A stretch of DNA of 64,000 bases. Origin: Neonectria sp. B-13 (lineage: Eukaryota > Ascomycota > Sordariomycetes > Hypocreales > Nectriaceae). This document shows, piece after piece, positions 9,063 to 19,344 of the stretch (positions are counted from its first letter, which is position 1; every line of letters begins with the position of its first letter). The stretch spans positions 1,488,001-1,552,000 of the forward strand of contig NOKP01000006.1 in the NCBI GenBank assembly GCA_002682825.1, in the 5' to 3' direction. Below the pieces are notes generated by a model. It was not told the DNA's origin, did not search any database, and saw only the letters and a list, made by a program, of their open reading frames with translations. Made by a program: the position numbers and the translations under genes.

Positions 9063-11730
9063 GTTGAGATAGATGCTTCCCCGTCGCGCAGGTTTAGTAC
9101 CTGCGTCGTAGGAAACGGTGCGTTGGAGCAGAATCGGAGAAGACAGCTTGGCGGTATTGACGGGGTGAGACGCGGAGCGTGGGAGAGTAGAGGGGGAGAG
9201 AGGAGGGATCGGCGTCGGATTCGGATTCGCGATGGTCGGCGGCTGATGGTCGATGGCCGATGGGCGAGGGAGATGAGGCGAGAGAGGAGATTAGAGAGCG
9301 TGAGAGGCGAGTGGTTGAGTAGCTCCCCCTAATGATGTCACGAAGAGCGTCGGGGGATGCAAGGCGGACGCAGGGGAGAGAGGCGACTGTGGTAGTAGTA
9401 TAGATACGAGCCGGATGGGCGGGAAGGCCGCAGAGGCGGCGGGAGATGGACGCGATGGGCGAGAATGAAGAATGAAGGTGAGGGAGATGGAGATGGAGAT
9501 GGTCGGAGCGAGTCGTGTGGACGAGCGAAGAGGAGGGGGATGCCGAGCGGAAGATTGAACGACGCCGACGGAGCGAACACCTAAGTTTAGAGCGATGAGC
9601 CACGGACCACGAGCCACTCCCACGGCTACGACACGAGCGAGCAAATGGCAGCGAGGGAAAGCGGACGGGGACAAGCACGAACCGGCAGCAACGGAACCCG
9701 GAAGAAATTCAGGGGACTCTCCAGGGACTCCAGGGGAGCGCAGCGGGCTCGAGACGGGCTGCGGCAGGGGAGGAGCTGGGCGATATTAGGCCGTAGGGAG
9801 CGGTTCGTTCAGTGAGGCCAGTTCGGCCACTTGAGCCAGGGATGGTGGAGGCTAGATTGCTGGAAGAGGGGCTCCAGAGAGTCTAGGGGCTCCAAGAACC
9901 TGGGCGGGCAAGGGCTAGCGTTGCTGTGGACTGGGGCAGTGCCAGCTCCAAAATGACTCCGGGATGCTCGAGTCGAGGCTTGAGGGAAGCGACTGATGGA
10001 GAGTCCGAGACACACACGTGCACAGGCTGACGACGACGAGGGCGAATTGCGGAAGAGCTGGTTGGCTGGATACGAGTGAGTGGTGGTTGGGTGTAATCGT
10101 AGGTAGTATTCGTAGTCGGTATGGGGAATCGGTCATGTGCAGGCGGCAGACGGAGACGTAGACTGGACGAGCACCGAGCGAAGGGTAAACACAGATATCT
10201 TGCAGATGGAAGATCTAAGGGCTGCTCCCAAGGGTCTGGGAACGGAGACGGCGGGGAGTTGGCAAGAGATATACCCTTGGGCCAGCCCGTACAGAAGATG
10301 ACACAGATACGAGATGGTAAGATGGAGATAATGGAGATATGGAGAGATTGCGCGGCTCGTGCAACTGATCTTTGGCTCGACCCCTTCACGCCCCCCTTCG
10401 CCGCCTTTTGATCTGGCCATGCTGTAGTTGCCATCGCAGGCACAACTGTCACATCTCGAACGCTGCCAAGTTTCGTCGTGCACACGAGATCTGGCAGCAC
10501 GTGTGGAAGTGTTAATATCGGCTGACGTCGCATGTCTGTCGGAGCATTGGGCCGGGCCGTGCAGTGCATTGTGCAGCACCCTTGCGGCGCGGGCTTGGAG
10601 CTCCTGGCACGCTTGGAGTGGCCTGGCACGCTTGGAGTGGCCTGCTCTGAGGAGGACCAGGAGCCTATAGTACTGTTGACGCCTTGTTGACAGTGGAGAT
10701 CACAGGTTGCAGTACCACCGAGCCGCTTCCTCAGGTCGGTCGGCGGGCTCGTTGACCCAGGGAGCAGGCCTGGCATTCCCGAACAACTGCTATTATGGGC
10801 AGCACGGGAAATTGTTTGCCATGTCCACTCGTCAGGGAGTCCGTGGTTAATCCTCGGGATTGGATCCTGCTTGGGACCTTTGCCCGTTCCAGATGGTACC
10901 TGCAAAGGCGCACTGCCATCTGATTGGCCGCCTCTGAATTTTTCCCCAAGAGCTCCCAATATCAAGTCGCAGCTCTCATCTCTCTGCTTGAAGCGAACGC
11001 AACGAACGCGGTGCATCCCCATCACCAACTCCCTCACCGTCTGACGACTCCCGCTGGCCTAGTCGCCCGCCTAAAAGGGGAAGCTCAATCGGTTCAGGGA
11101 ATACGCCGCCAATTGCCGCCCCATCCCTTTCGTTCCCTACCAACATTTCCCCCCATCATCGCGTCGGCACGCACATGTACGAATACGTACGTCGTTCCAG
11201 AAAGCACGCTCAGAAAAGACGTGAGCTCGCACAGGGGTCTTGCGCACTTCTGTTTTGCCCGCCAGTTCCTGTGGATGCCTGGTGGTTATCACACCACATC
11301 TCGACGAGTTCTTGACTGGGGTATTTCCTCATAGCATCACCTCCGGTCCTTCTGCCTGCCTCGCCTCTGCCAGCTGGCAGGTTGTGGCGACAAGTCTCGA
11401 GCTGAGGCTGAAGCCTTGTGAGCCCGAGGAACAAAGCCTAAGGAATAAATCCTAAGCAACTGAGCCTGAGGAATAAACCCTAAGCAACCGAGCCTAAGGA
11501 ATAAATCCTAAGCATCCAAGCCTAAGGAATAAATCCTAAGCAACAGAGACTGAGGGACTGAGTCTAAGGAACTAAGCCTAAGGAGCAGATTCTGAGAAAC
11601 TCAACTAAGGTCAGACCGACGAGCTGCATGTTTTGGGCGGTTTCTGCTTGAACTGCGCTTGCCTTACGGGTTAGGCACCACGTGAACAGGTAGGGTCTCT
11701 GCTCTCACTTTCCTTTCACCTTTGGAAAAC
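9063..11730. other. Long divergent intergenic region (ORM / Air-like gene)
   Basis: About 2.7 kb holds no supported gene. The first 550 bp beside ORM are pyrimidine-rich on the minus strand, as in a long 5' leader. A 384-codon minus frame (9883-11037) begins with GTG and has chance composition. A 28-bp tandem array lies at 11436-11605, just upstream of the Air-like gene. Confidence 0.5.
11436..11605. repeat. 28-bp tandem repeat array built from 14-bp halves
   Basis: Four near-identical 28-bp units lie at 11436-11463, 11464-11491, 11492-11519 and 11520-11547, followed by about two decayed units to 11605. Each unit is two related 14-mers (gcctaaggaataaa and tcctaagcaactga). It ends about 125 bp before the Air-like start codon, so it lies in the promoter or 5' leader. 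Confidence 0.9.
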
Positions 11731-13839
11731 ATGGCACCTCCACAGTTTGATTCCCAGGAGGTGATAGACCTCATCTCCAGCGATTCTGAACCTTCCCCCA
11801 ACACCAAAAAGAGACCTCTCGAGGACACCCCCGACTCTGACACCTCCCCCAACCACACATCCTCTTCCAGCCGCAAAGTCAAGCGTGCAAGAACGAACTT
11901 GCCATCAACACCAGAACCTGAGCCGGTGGGCCAGGACGCTTTGGGTGAGGAACCTCAAAGCGCGGAGGAAGGGGAGATTGACGAGGACGAGGTGCCCTCC
12001 AACAAATCACCCGCAGCAACCCCCACCGACCAAGTCAAACCGTCGAAGCCAACGGCAGGTTGGAACCCAACCATTAGCAAGACTGTTCTGCGAACTTCGC
12101 TCGGTGATCCCGCTGGGGCCTTCGTGCCCGCTGATGCTCCCGTGTTCGAGCAGGATTCACTTGCCTTCAGGCTTCCTAGCCTCTCCGAGAAGAGGGAGGG
12201 CTCTTGGCTGGTCCGCTTCAAGGACTGGGTTCGCGCATTTCAAAGTGCCAACTCAAAGCTCTCCCATGCCATCACACCTACCCTCGCTCAATCCGCCTAC
12301 GTTCACTATATTGATAACTCGTCCGACTTGAAACTCAAGAAGCGACGAAGTGCAAAGCAAGCATCCAAAGAGGTTGAAAGCACTGGCACTCTGGCGGCTC
12401 TCCTGCAGAGTATTCAGCCTACAACCATGTCTCGGCCTGCCCAACCCTCCCAGCCACCGAAGCAGGCCGCCACCAAGGGCGATCGCAAGCCAAAGAGATC
12501 ACGTGCTTCTAGTGTCAGCGAGAATGGAGTCCTTAGGCATGCAGAAGACCCGGCCTCCGATAGCGAGGTGGAATACGAACCAACGTTGACTAAGTCTGAA
12601 GGAACTGGGGAAGCTGTTCCTGGTTCGAATCGGCGTACATCATCCATGGGCAATGCGGCGCAAGTGAACGGCAACTCTAAGCCTCTGCTGCCTAAAGAAC
12701 AACAACCTGCGACAGTATCAGCGTCGCAGAACAAGACCATCATGACCAAGAGAAGTGTGCCTACTGGTCCTGCTGCAGTGGAACAGCAGCGCAGATATTT
12801 CCCCTCGGCTAGCGATCCTACACTCATGTGCCTGCTTTGTGGACGTGGAACACATCTGGCAGCCAATTGTTCTACGCTGATCTGTTCCTTCTGCGGTAGC
12901 CTCGAACACCCAGACCTCTGCTGTCCGAGTCGCGAGAGGTGCAACAAGTGCCGACAGCTTGGCCACTCAGCTGGTCAGTGTGCTGAGAAGCTATCACTTA
13001 CTAAAGGAGAAGGATTGGCGTGCGACATTTGCAACTCGCCAGATCACCTTGAGAAGGAGTGTACACAGGTGTGGCGATCTTTCCACCCGGAGGACGGAAC
13101 CATCAACAAGGTTGTGTTCATCCCCGCGTTTTGCGCAGTGTGCGGTAGCGACAACCACTTCTGTGCGGACTGCACTCGCCGCCGGGATCCCGTACCTAAC
13201 CCGACTTGGTCATTGAATAACCGCGATCAATACTTGGATCCGGATTGTGGTTCTTCGAGTATCGAGGAGACGGGCGGGGGTCAAGAAAACGCCAGAACGA
13301 CACGAGCCCCCGAGCTCAAGATCCGCGGGCACGCGGCGCGGACGACCAACATCCACTACTCTAGTGACGACTCGGATGTGGATTTCCTAAGTCATAGACC
13401 TGTGAAGCAACGGGCGCCACTCGGACAGATTCGGATGGCCAGCAACATCCAGATGCCGCAGAACGCGACGTCTCGAAGTGACAGGCCACCTCGGGGTAAT
13501 GATGGCCGGGGGCAGCACCAGCTGCCACCACAGCCCCCTCTTCCTCCTGGACCTCCCCCTTCTGGACCACCATCGCGGCAAGGATCGTTTGGGTATCCTC
13601 CTCCACCAGGTGTATCGACGTATGGGACACGTCCATCAGCGCCGCCGCCATCTTTGCCCGCGAAGCCGCCTGCATCTACGCGAGACTACCGGAATGTGCC
13701 TCCACCATCGAACATGCAAGGCCCCCGTGGACAATCTTATAACGGAAACCCGCCCCAAGGGCCTCGAGGTAGAGGGGGGCAACGTGGAGGCCGTGGCGGG
13801 AGAGGGGGTCGAGGTCGGGGTAGAGGCAGAGGAAAATAA
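11731..13839 (+). CDS. AIR1: Air1/2-type zinc-knuckle protein (TRAMP complex RNA-binding subunit)
   Basis: A single exon encodes 702 residues. Five CX2CX4HX4C knuckles lie at about residues 367-481: CLLCGRGTHLAANC, CSFCGSLEHPDLCC, CNKCRQLGHSAGQC, CDICNSPDHLEKEC and CAVCGSDNHFCADC. VWRSFHP between knuckles 4 and 5 matches the IWRXY-type element with which yeast Air2 contacts the Trf4/5 poly(A) polymerase. The role should be in nuclear RNA surveillance, bringing substrates to TRAMP and the exosome. The N-terminus has EVIDLISSDSE, a typical SUMO-interacting motif, followed by Ser/Pro-rich and acidic disorder. The C-terminus is Pro-rich and ends in an RGG tract. It is much longer than yeast Air proteins (about 350 residues). 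The first in-frame ATG is used. Confidence 0.87.
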   Translation: MAPPQFDSQEVIDLISSDSEPSPNTKKRPLEDTPDSDTSPNHTSSSSRKVKRARTNLPSTPEPEPVGQDALGEEPQSAEEGEIDEDEVPSNKSPAATPTDQVKPSKPTAGWNPTISKTVLRTSLGDPAGAFVPADAPVFEQDSLAFRLPSLSEKREGSWLVRFKDWVRAFQSANSKLSHAITPTLAQSAYVHYIDNSSDLKLKKRRSAKQASKEVESTGTLAALLQSIQPTTMSRPAQPSQPPKQAATKGDRKPKRSRASSVSENGVLRHAEDPASDSEVEYEPTLTKSEGTGEAVPGSNRRTSSMGNAAQVNGNSKPLLPKEQQPATVSASQNKTIMTKRSVPTGPAAVEQQRRYFPSASDPTLMCLLCGRGTHLAANCSTLICSFCGSLEHPDLCCPSRERCNKCRQLGHSAGQCAEKLSLTKGEGLACDICNSPDHLEKECTQVWRSFHPEDGTINKVVFIPAFCAVCGSDNHFCADCTRRRDPVPNPTWSLNNRDQYLDPDCGSSSIEETGGGQENARTTRAPELKIRGHAARTTNIHYSSDDSDVDFLSHRPVKQRAPLGQIRMASNIQMPQNATSRSDRPPRGNDGRGQHQLPPQPPLPPGPPPSGPPSRQGSFGYPPPPGVSTYGTRPSAPPPSLPAKPPASTRDYRNVPPPSNMQGPRGQSYNGNPPQGPRGRGGQRGGRGGRGGRGRGRGRGK

Positions 13840-15000
13840 GGCTGATCCTGACCTGAACACTATCTACCCTACCCTATTGCCCTAATCATCAACCCTAACT
13901 ACCAATCCCATCTTTTTATTTCAATTATCTTGTGCTAGGATTGAGGTCTAAGGGTAAAGCCACTGTTATTGTGAAACTTTAGCTAAGTCACTGGTAGGGC
14001 AGTGTCTTGGTGGCTGAAAGTTGAACCCATGATAGCTGTTTTGCCATGTTAGTGGGGGTCCATGTTAGGGCAGTCGAAAGCTACGTGGCGATGTATAAAA
14101 ACGAAACGAAGCCCCCAGTCAAGTGTGTGCCTCCACCGTCTAGAAGCTGCTTGGGTGACATTGCATGCTGGATGGTAAGACTTTTTTCATGGAGGTTACG
14201 GGTTGAGACAGACAGACAGGACGGGCGCTGCGTCGTTGTCAAGGCAGACAGACTTGTAGAGTGGAAGGGAGGGTAGGAAATCAGCATGTGGCCCGTTCCG
14301 TGTAAGTCAAGAGACTTTAGACATGATGGATGCAACGCTGGGAAGGGAAGCCACACCATCTCCCGGAGGGCTCCGAAAGGCGAATTTGTCTGCTGAGCTG
14401 GACACTACGGCCCCTACGACGCACACGATTGGGTCGTCGCAGCTGGAATTAGCTCGGATGGATGAGTGGCTGGGGGCTTCAAGACGCTGCGACTACTGTC
14501 CTAGATCGACGGGGGTTGAGACCACGCGGGAGCCGGCAGGACGGGGCAGATAGCTAGCTTAAGGCATGTTTCGAGGCGGCAGAAGGGTTTCGGAAACGGG
14601 TGGGCTAGGGGGAAAAGACGAAGAGTCAGAGGTGTGGGTAAATGGATGTGTAGTTGTGGCTGTGGAGAGAGGGAGCGGACAGGATAGGATGGATGAAAAG
14701 GAAGAAGAAGCTTAACGAGAATGCTTGTGTTTAGGGTGAGGGCTTTTCGAATTTCGTGACTGGTCTGCTGGGACGGACAAGGATGGGCTTGTGATGGGTT
14801 GGGATGTGACGGGGATAGGGACGGGGGGATGAATGTGGATGGTTGGCAGGTTCCGGATGTTTGTGGATGGATCATGGATGAGTGGTTGCGGATGACTGCC
14901 AATGCTTGGGAATGGTTGTGGATAGTTGGATGGGTGGGTGGAGACGAAGAGACAGAGGTTGTGGCGCGACGTGAGAGAGACACGATGTCGTTCGTCGCGC

Positions 15001-15030
15001 ATTCCGCATTCCGCATTTCGCATTTCGCAT
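15001..15030. repeat. 7-bp tandem repeat, four copies
   Basis: Units attccgc, attccgc, atttcgc and atttcgc lie end to end from 15001 to 15028. Confidence 0.9.
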
Positions 15031-15812
15031 GAGGGGATCACCACTAAGAGTCCCTCGGCCACATCCCACTGCTGCATGCCTGTCGTGCTTCAGCCACGCA
15101 TCGAAGGCATGAAGAAAACGGGTCTCAACGACCAGGACGTGCTGGCTCCTCCCCCCATCTTTGTTGAGGCTCTCTCTACACACAGTCACATTTCTGGTAA
15201 CAGAATTCGTATTCTGGGACATGGGATATGGGTGAAAAGGCGGACAATGCGGTTGTGGTTGCTCGGGAGTCATCGCATCGCCAACGCAGACACCCCACTG
15301 GCTGTCGCTGTCGCGCGTCCCTGTCGTCCACGTTGCGCGTCTGTTCGCGTCGTCGCACACGAGCGCCATTGGACGGAGGGCCATCTGCAGCTAACGAACA
15401 TGGCGGGACGGAGAGCAAGGGTGCGGGAAGCGCTATCGATAAACAGCCGTGGACGGGACGGTACTTGGGGGGGACTTGCATGGAGGAGGAGGGTTTGTGT
15501 TGTTTGCCTGGGTGCCTGGCAGAGGAGGAATCAGGAAACTCGCCGAGTGTGGGGGGGAGGGAAGGGACGGCATGGAAGATGGGGATTTGATTCAGGGCAT
15601 TGATCCCAAGGCAACGCATCATCGAGGGCCATTGATCCAGGGCATTTCCCCCAGTTGTGGGCGATGACGATACGGGGGGATCTGAGGTGCAGTGCGTGCA
15701 GTGCGTGCAGTGTGCATCACCGCGCAGGTCAGAAACCCTCAATGGAAAGAGTGTGCAGGAGAATGGCCCGCTGCAGGCCACCCGACTGGCCGTTGTTCTT
15801 CCAACCCACGCG

Positions 15813-15834
15813 ACACACACACACACACACACAC
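15813..15834. repeat. (AC)11 microsatellite
   Basis: An uninterrupted AC dinucleotide run of 22 bases. Confidence 0.97.
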
Positions 15835-16211
15835 AGCACGAAGACTACTAGTACCGGGCTTGTACAGCCCAGGTATCTGGAGTCTCGAGTCCCCCGGTGT
15901 GCTGGAGGTGTGGCGTAGGTGTGTCGGTGGTGCATGCGCGCCCCGACCAACCAGAGGGCGCCAGCGGCGCGCGGTCGAGTCACAACGCGCTCCGACTCCC
16001 CCGCGACGTCAACGTCGACCGAGCATCACCGCCACGGGGATCCACGGAGGCTCCATGGTCCACGATGGGAGATCCACGACAGACACCACCTCGTTGCAGT
16101 GTGACAAGGGCCCGCGTGCCACGGTCCCACGGTCCCACGGCATGATCCCGGGTACCACTCCCCGGCTTGCTTGTGAGCTGTGGCGCCCTCCTTTCCCTCC
16201 CCCGGTCCCAA

Positions 16212-16251
16212 ACGTCCAAACGTCCAAACGTCCAGACGTCCAGACGTCCAG
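16212..16251. repeat. 8-bp tandem repeat, five copies
   Basis: The units are acgtccaa twice and acgtccag three times. A separate 8-bp array (cacggtcc) lies just upstream, ending near 16140. Confidence 0.9.
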
Positions 16252-17103
16252 CGCCGATCAGAACAGCTTCCGGCCTTGGACCACGCCGCGGCCTGTTCTC
16301 CACCCAGTGCCGGGCCCCCTCCTGCAGCTTCCTGCAGCTCTCGGCAGCCCTGCGTCCAACCGTGAGTCACCGCCAGCCAGTCGATTGCTGTCTGGGCCAG
16401 CTTCTCGCGATGGGCCCCATGCACCATGGCTCGGCACTAGGCAAGTGTTGGTGTTAAGCATGGTGCAGGATAGAGCCCTCTTTTTTCCTCCTCCGTCTCG
16501 TTTTTCGCCTCACTGTATCAGGGGAGCACACCAAAGCAGACGGGAGGGCAGGCTGATCCGAAAAAGCGAGGGGCTGTAGGGATGCGTGTCGAGGGCAGAT
16601 ATATCTCGCTCGGCCCTGGACCGGGGGGTGCGCTCGTCTATTGCTCTCCTCTTTTGTTTGTCCTCGACTTTTGTTTCTCCTCGACTTTTGTTTCCATTGT
16701 AAAACCCTTTCTCTCAAACTCTTCGACTCTTGTGTTTCCAATCCCAACTACAAGAGCCTCTGCTCAATTGACTCTGGAAGATTCCAAGTCCAGGAGGAGA
16801 CAAGACACAGACAGACATATTTACAAACATCGTTTTTTGCTGCCCTGAGATTGGAATCCGAATTGGCCTATAACATTGCCTCGCCTACGAATCTCGTTGA
16901 TCAAAAACTGCCCATCTTACCTCATATAACACCACTCTTACATACAGCCGCCCAACACCAACTATAGCCCCACGAACACCCACATCCGGCTTCTTATACA
17001 ACCAGCTTGATATACAACCATCTCCAAAATCGCCGCCCTGATAAACTCTGCCGCCCAACCTTTTTACATCCAGTGCTCCCCCTCACGACATGCTATCATT
17101 GCC

Positions 17104-19086
17104 ATGGCTTCATCAACAGAACAGCGCTTCGTCGCCCTCTTGAGGAGCGACTACATCAAGTCTTCCCTTCTCCCTCTGCTCTCAACCGAGGACATCTGCG
17201 CCATCCGCCAGGCCTCATCCGCCTGCTGCAACCTCGTCACCAAGCGCCTCTTCACGCGCATTCACATCTCCTTCTCCGCGTCAACCTTCACCCGCCCGGC
17301 GCGAGTTGCTGCCCTCGCCCGCATCGGCCACCACATCGAGCACCTCAGCTTCTATCTTCCACACTCAGACGCCACTTTCCTCCCTCCTCTCATCCACCCG
17401 GTCTCTGGCAATGAGATCTCCTTCCTCTACACGCCTCACACCAGCATGGGCTCCGTCCTCTCCCGCCCCAAGTACGCCAACTCGGAGCTCGGTGATATCC
17501 TCACTCAGCAGTACCCGCCGCTCTTCCATGCCGCCACCAACGTCCCCAGCTTCATCAATGCCATGCGCAACTTGCCTAATATGCGCCACCTTACTGTCCG
17601 CTGCCCTGGACAGGACCCTCGGGAGCGCTACCGCCGCAACATTGTTGACTACGCCCTCATCAGCCTTCGCATCTCCCTAGAGCGAGCCCCCCTGACAAAG
17701 CTTCATAAGCTGTCCCTATCTTCCCTCCACCCGTCTGCTTTCAACTATCTCCGCCACGTCCCTGGCTTTGGAAGCGTCCCTTCAGCTGGCCGTCGCTGGA
17801 AGCAGATCCGCAAGCTCTCCATCTCTGTTGACGCCTGGGACTTCTATGGCACGTCCCCGGGCCTGGACCACCTCAAGATCATGGACGACTACATCCGCAA
17901 CTTTGCTCCCAACCTCGAGAAGTTTGCCTTTAACTGGCTTGGCCACAAGGGACCTTGCCCCGTCTCCCTCGCTGGAGACCCTTTGTTTGCGCCTCCGCGA
18001 AGCTCCAAGAAACTCTTCCACGAGGTCACCTCCCCCATGTCTCCCCTTCCTACACGCCCAACCCGCGGGCCCATTCACTTCCCCAAGCTGCGCTACCTCC
18101 AGATCCGCAACTCCACTATGAATGCGCCCCAGCTGAGCGATCTCATCAACTCGCACCGCGAGACCGTCAAGGAATTCGACTTTGAGAGCGTCTCCCTCGC
18201 CAACAATGGCAACTGGGACGACGCCCTGGCACCCCTGGATACCGACTCCCTGTGGTCCCGAAGCAGCAGTGTGAACACGCCGTCCGAGTGCAGTCTCGTT
18301 ACGAGCCCTAGCTCCGAGTACCTCCCAAGTCCCAGTGCCGCCGTGACCGCCGCTAGCCGAGAGCTCATGGACTTTGACCTCGGTGGCTTCACGTTCGGTG
18401 ATGAAGAGCGCGAGGTCATTGCGAGCCTCTCGGGAGACGATAACACTATCCCCATGCCTGCTCCCACAGAAAGCGAATTCGGCGCGAGCTTCACCACCAA
18501 GCTTAGGAAGAAGTCTCGTCGTCGCCGGAGAAAGCACCGCGGTGACGACGAGGATGTGCCCTCCCTCTCACATCAAGGCTCTGTCTTGAGCCACCGCTCT
18601 CCCTCAAGTCGCCATAAGCCCTCCCGCCCACACATCAAACCGTCTCATGAGGAGGAGTTCATCCGACCGGAGACTCCCATTCCTAACTCACCCACTGCAC
18701 CCATGCTCAGCGCCGACCCCCAACCCATTCTCCTCCAGCCCACCATCTACGACCCGGCCACTAAGCATGCCAACATCGCCACAGTTATCCCGGATGAAGG
18801 CATCAGTCCGGTGCGGCGCAACATCGAACAGGAGCAGGCCCACCGCCTGTTTGCCGAGGACGCCGTCGCTCGCACAAGCGCCCTGCAGAAGGCCAAGGCC
18901 GCCGTGCTTATCAAGCTTAGCCGCGAGTTCTGCAGCAAGAAGACCCGTCCCGTCGAGCCCAGCGCGTGCCGCTTCCTTGCTGGCAGGGACTTGGGCACCG
19001 CGTTCGGGCCGAGTATGGTCATGGAAGACTGTAGGGGGCTTGAGAGCCGGAGTGTGTTGGTGCCGCTGATGTTCAGCCGGTCCTAA
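17104..19086 (+). CDS. F-box-like protein with leucine-rich-repeat-type region
   Basis: A single exon encodes 660 residues. Residues about 15-60 (SSLLPLLSTEDICAIRQASS, then CNLVTKRLFTRIHISF) resemble a degenerate F-box helix set, as in many fungal F-box proteins that would recruit targets to SCF ubiquitin ligases. Residues 60-380 contain recurring Leu-rich strands (NLPNMRHLTVRCPG, LTKLHKLSLSSLHPSAF, FPKLRYLQIRNSTM), suggesting an LRR-like fold for substrate binding. After residue 420 comes a disordered part with a basic stretch (RKKSRRRRRKHRGDDED), a possible nuclear signal. The C-terminal block ACRFLAGRDLGTAFGPSM looks conserved. The target is unknown, and the F-box assignment is moderate. 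Confidence 0.8.
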   Translation: MASSTEQRFVALLRSDYIKSSLLPLLSTEDICAIRQASSACCNLVTKRLFTRIHISFSASTFTRPARVAALARIGHHIEHLSFYLPHSDATFLPPLIHPVSGNEISFLYTPHTSMGSVLSRPKYANSELGDILTQQYPPLFHAATNVPSFINAMRNLPNMRHLTVRCPGQDPRERYRRNIVDYALISLRISLERAPLTKLHKLSLSSLHPSAFNYLRHVPGFGSVPSAGRRWKQIRKLSISVDAWDFYGTSPGLDHLKIMDDYIRNFAPNLEKFAFNWLGHKGPCPVSLAGDPLFAPPRSSKKLFHEVTSPMSPLPTRPTRGPIHFPKLRYLQIRNSTMNAPQLSDLINSHRETVKEFDFESVSLANNGNWDDALAPLDTDSLWSRSSSVNTPSECSLVTSPSSEYLPSPSAAVTAASRELMDFDLGGFTFGDEEREVIASLSGDDNTIPMPAPTESEFGASFTTKLRKKSRRRRRKHRGDDEDVPSLSHQGSVLSHRSPSSRHKPSRPHIKPSHEEEFIRPETPIPNSPTAPMLSADPQPILLQPTIYDPATKHANIATVIPDEGISPVRRNIEQEQAHRLFAEDAVARTSALQKAKAAVLIKLSREFCSKKTRPVEPSACRFLAGRDLGTAFGPSMVMEDCRGLESRSVLVPLMFSRS

Positions 19087-19344
19087 GTTCCATGTAAAGC
19101 AGATGTATACGACGTGTGTATGGAGTTGGATGGGAAAATAACGCGCCGGGGAAGGAGGAGTTTTTGGCTTGTGATGAGATACGATGTTATGATCCTACGT
19201 TCGTTTATGTTTTTCTTCATGTACTTATGATGATTCGTTTCAAGGCACTCAGGGCGAGTTGTACATATCTCGATGTTCTGTATAGCAACTCGATACATTC
19301 ATTTCATCCCTGATGACCTCCCTGTTTCCACTACCTAAAGTAAT

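Larger units (their letters stand above)
13840..17103. other. Long intergenic region with many short tandem repeats
   Basis: About 3.3 kb without a credible gene. It holds several short arrays (separate entries) and, from about 16640, a pyrimidine-rich stretch with direct copies of CCTCGACTTTTGTTTC that looks like the promoter and leader of the F-box-like gene. Open frames up to 295 codons on either strand have low-complexity or chance composition. Confidence 0.5.

Noticed and set aside
9883..11037. 384-codon minus-strand open frame
   Set aside because: It starts with GTG, has no domain or coherent hydrophobic pattern, and overlaps chance frames on the other strand in GC-rich spacer.
11436..11605. 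CRISPR-like array
   Set aside because: Repeats are directly adjacent without spacers, and the genome is eukaryotic.
14926..15832. 225-codon plus and 218-codon minus frames
   Set aside because: They overlap each other on opposite strands, cross tandem repeats and have chance composition.
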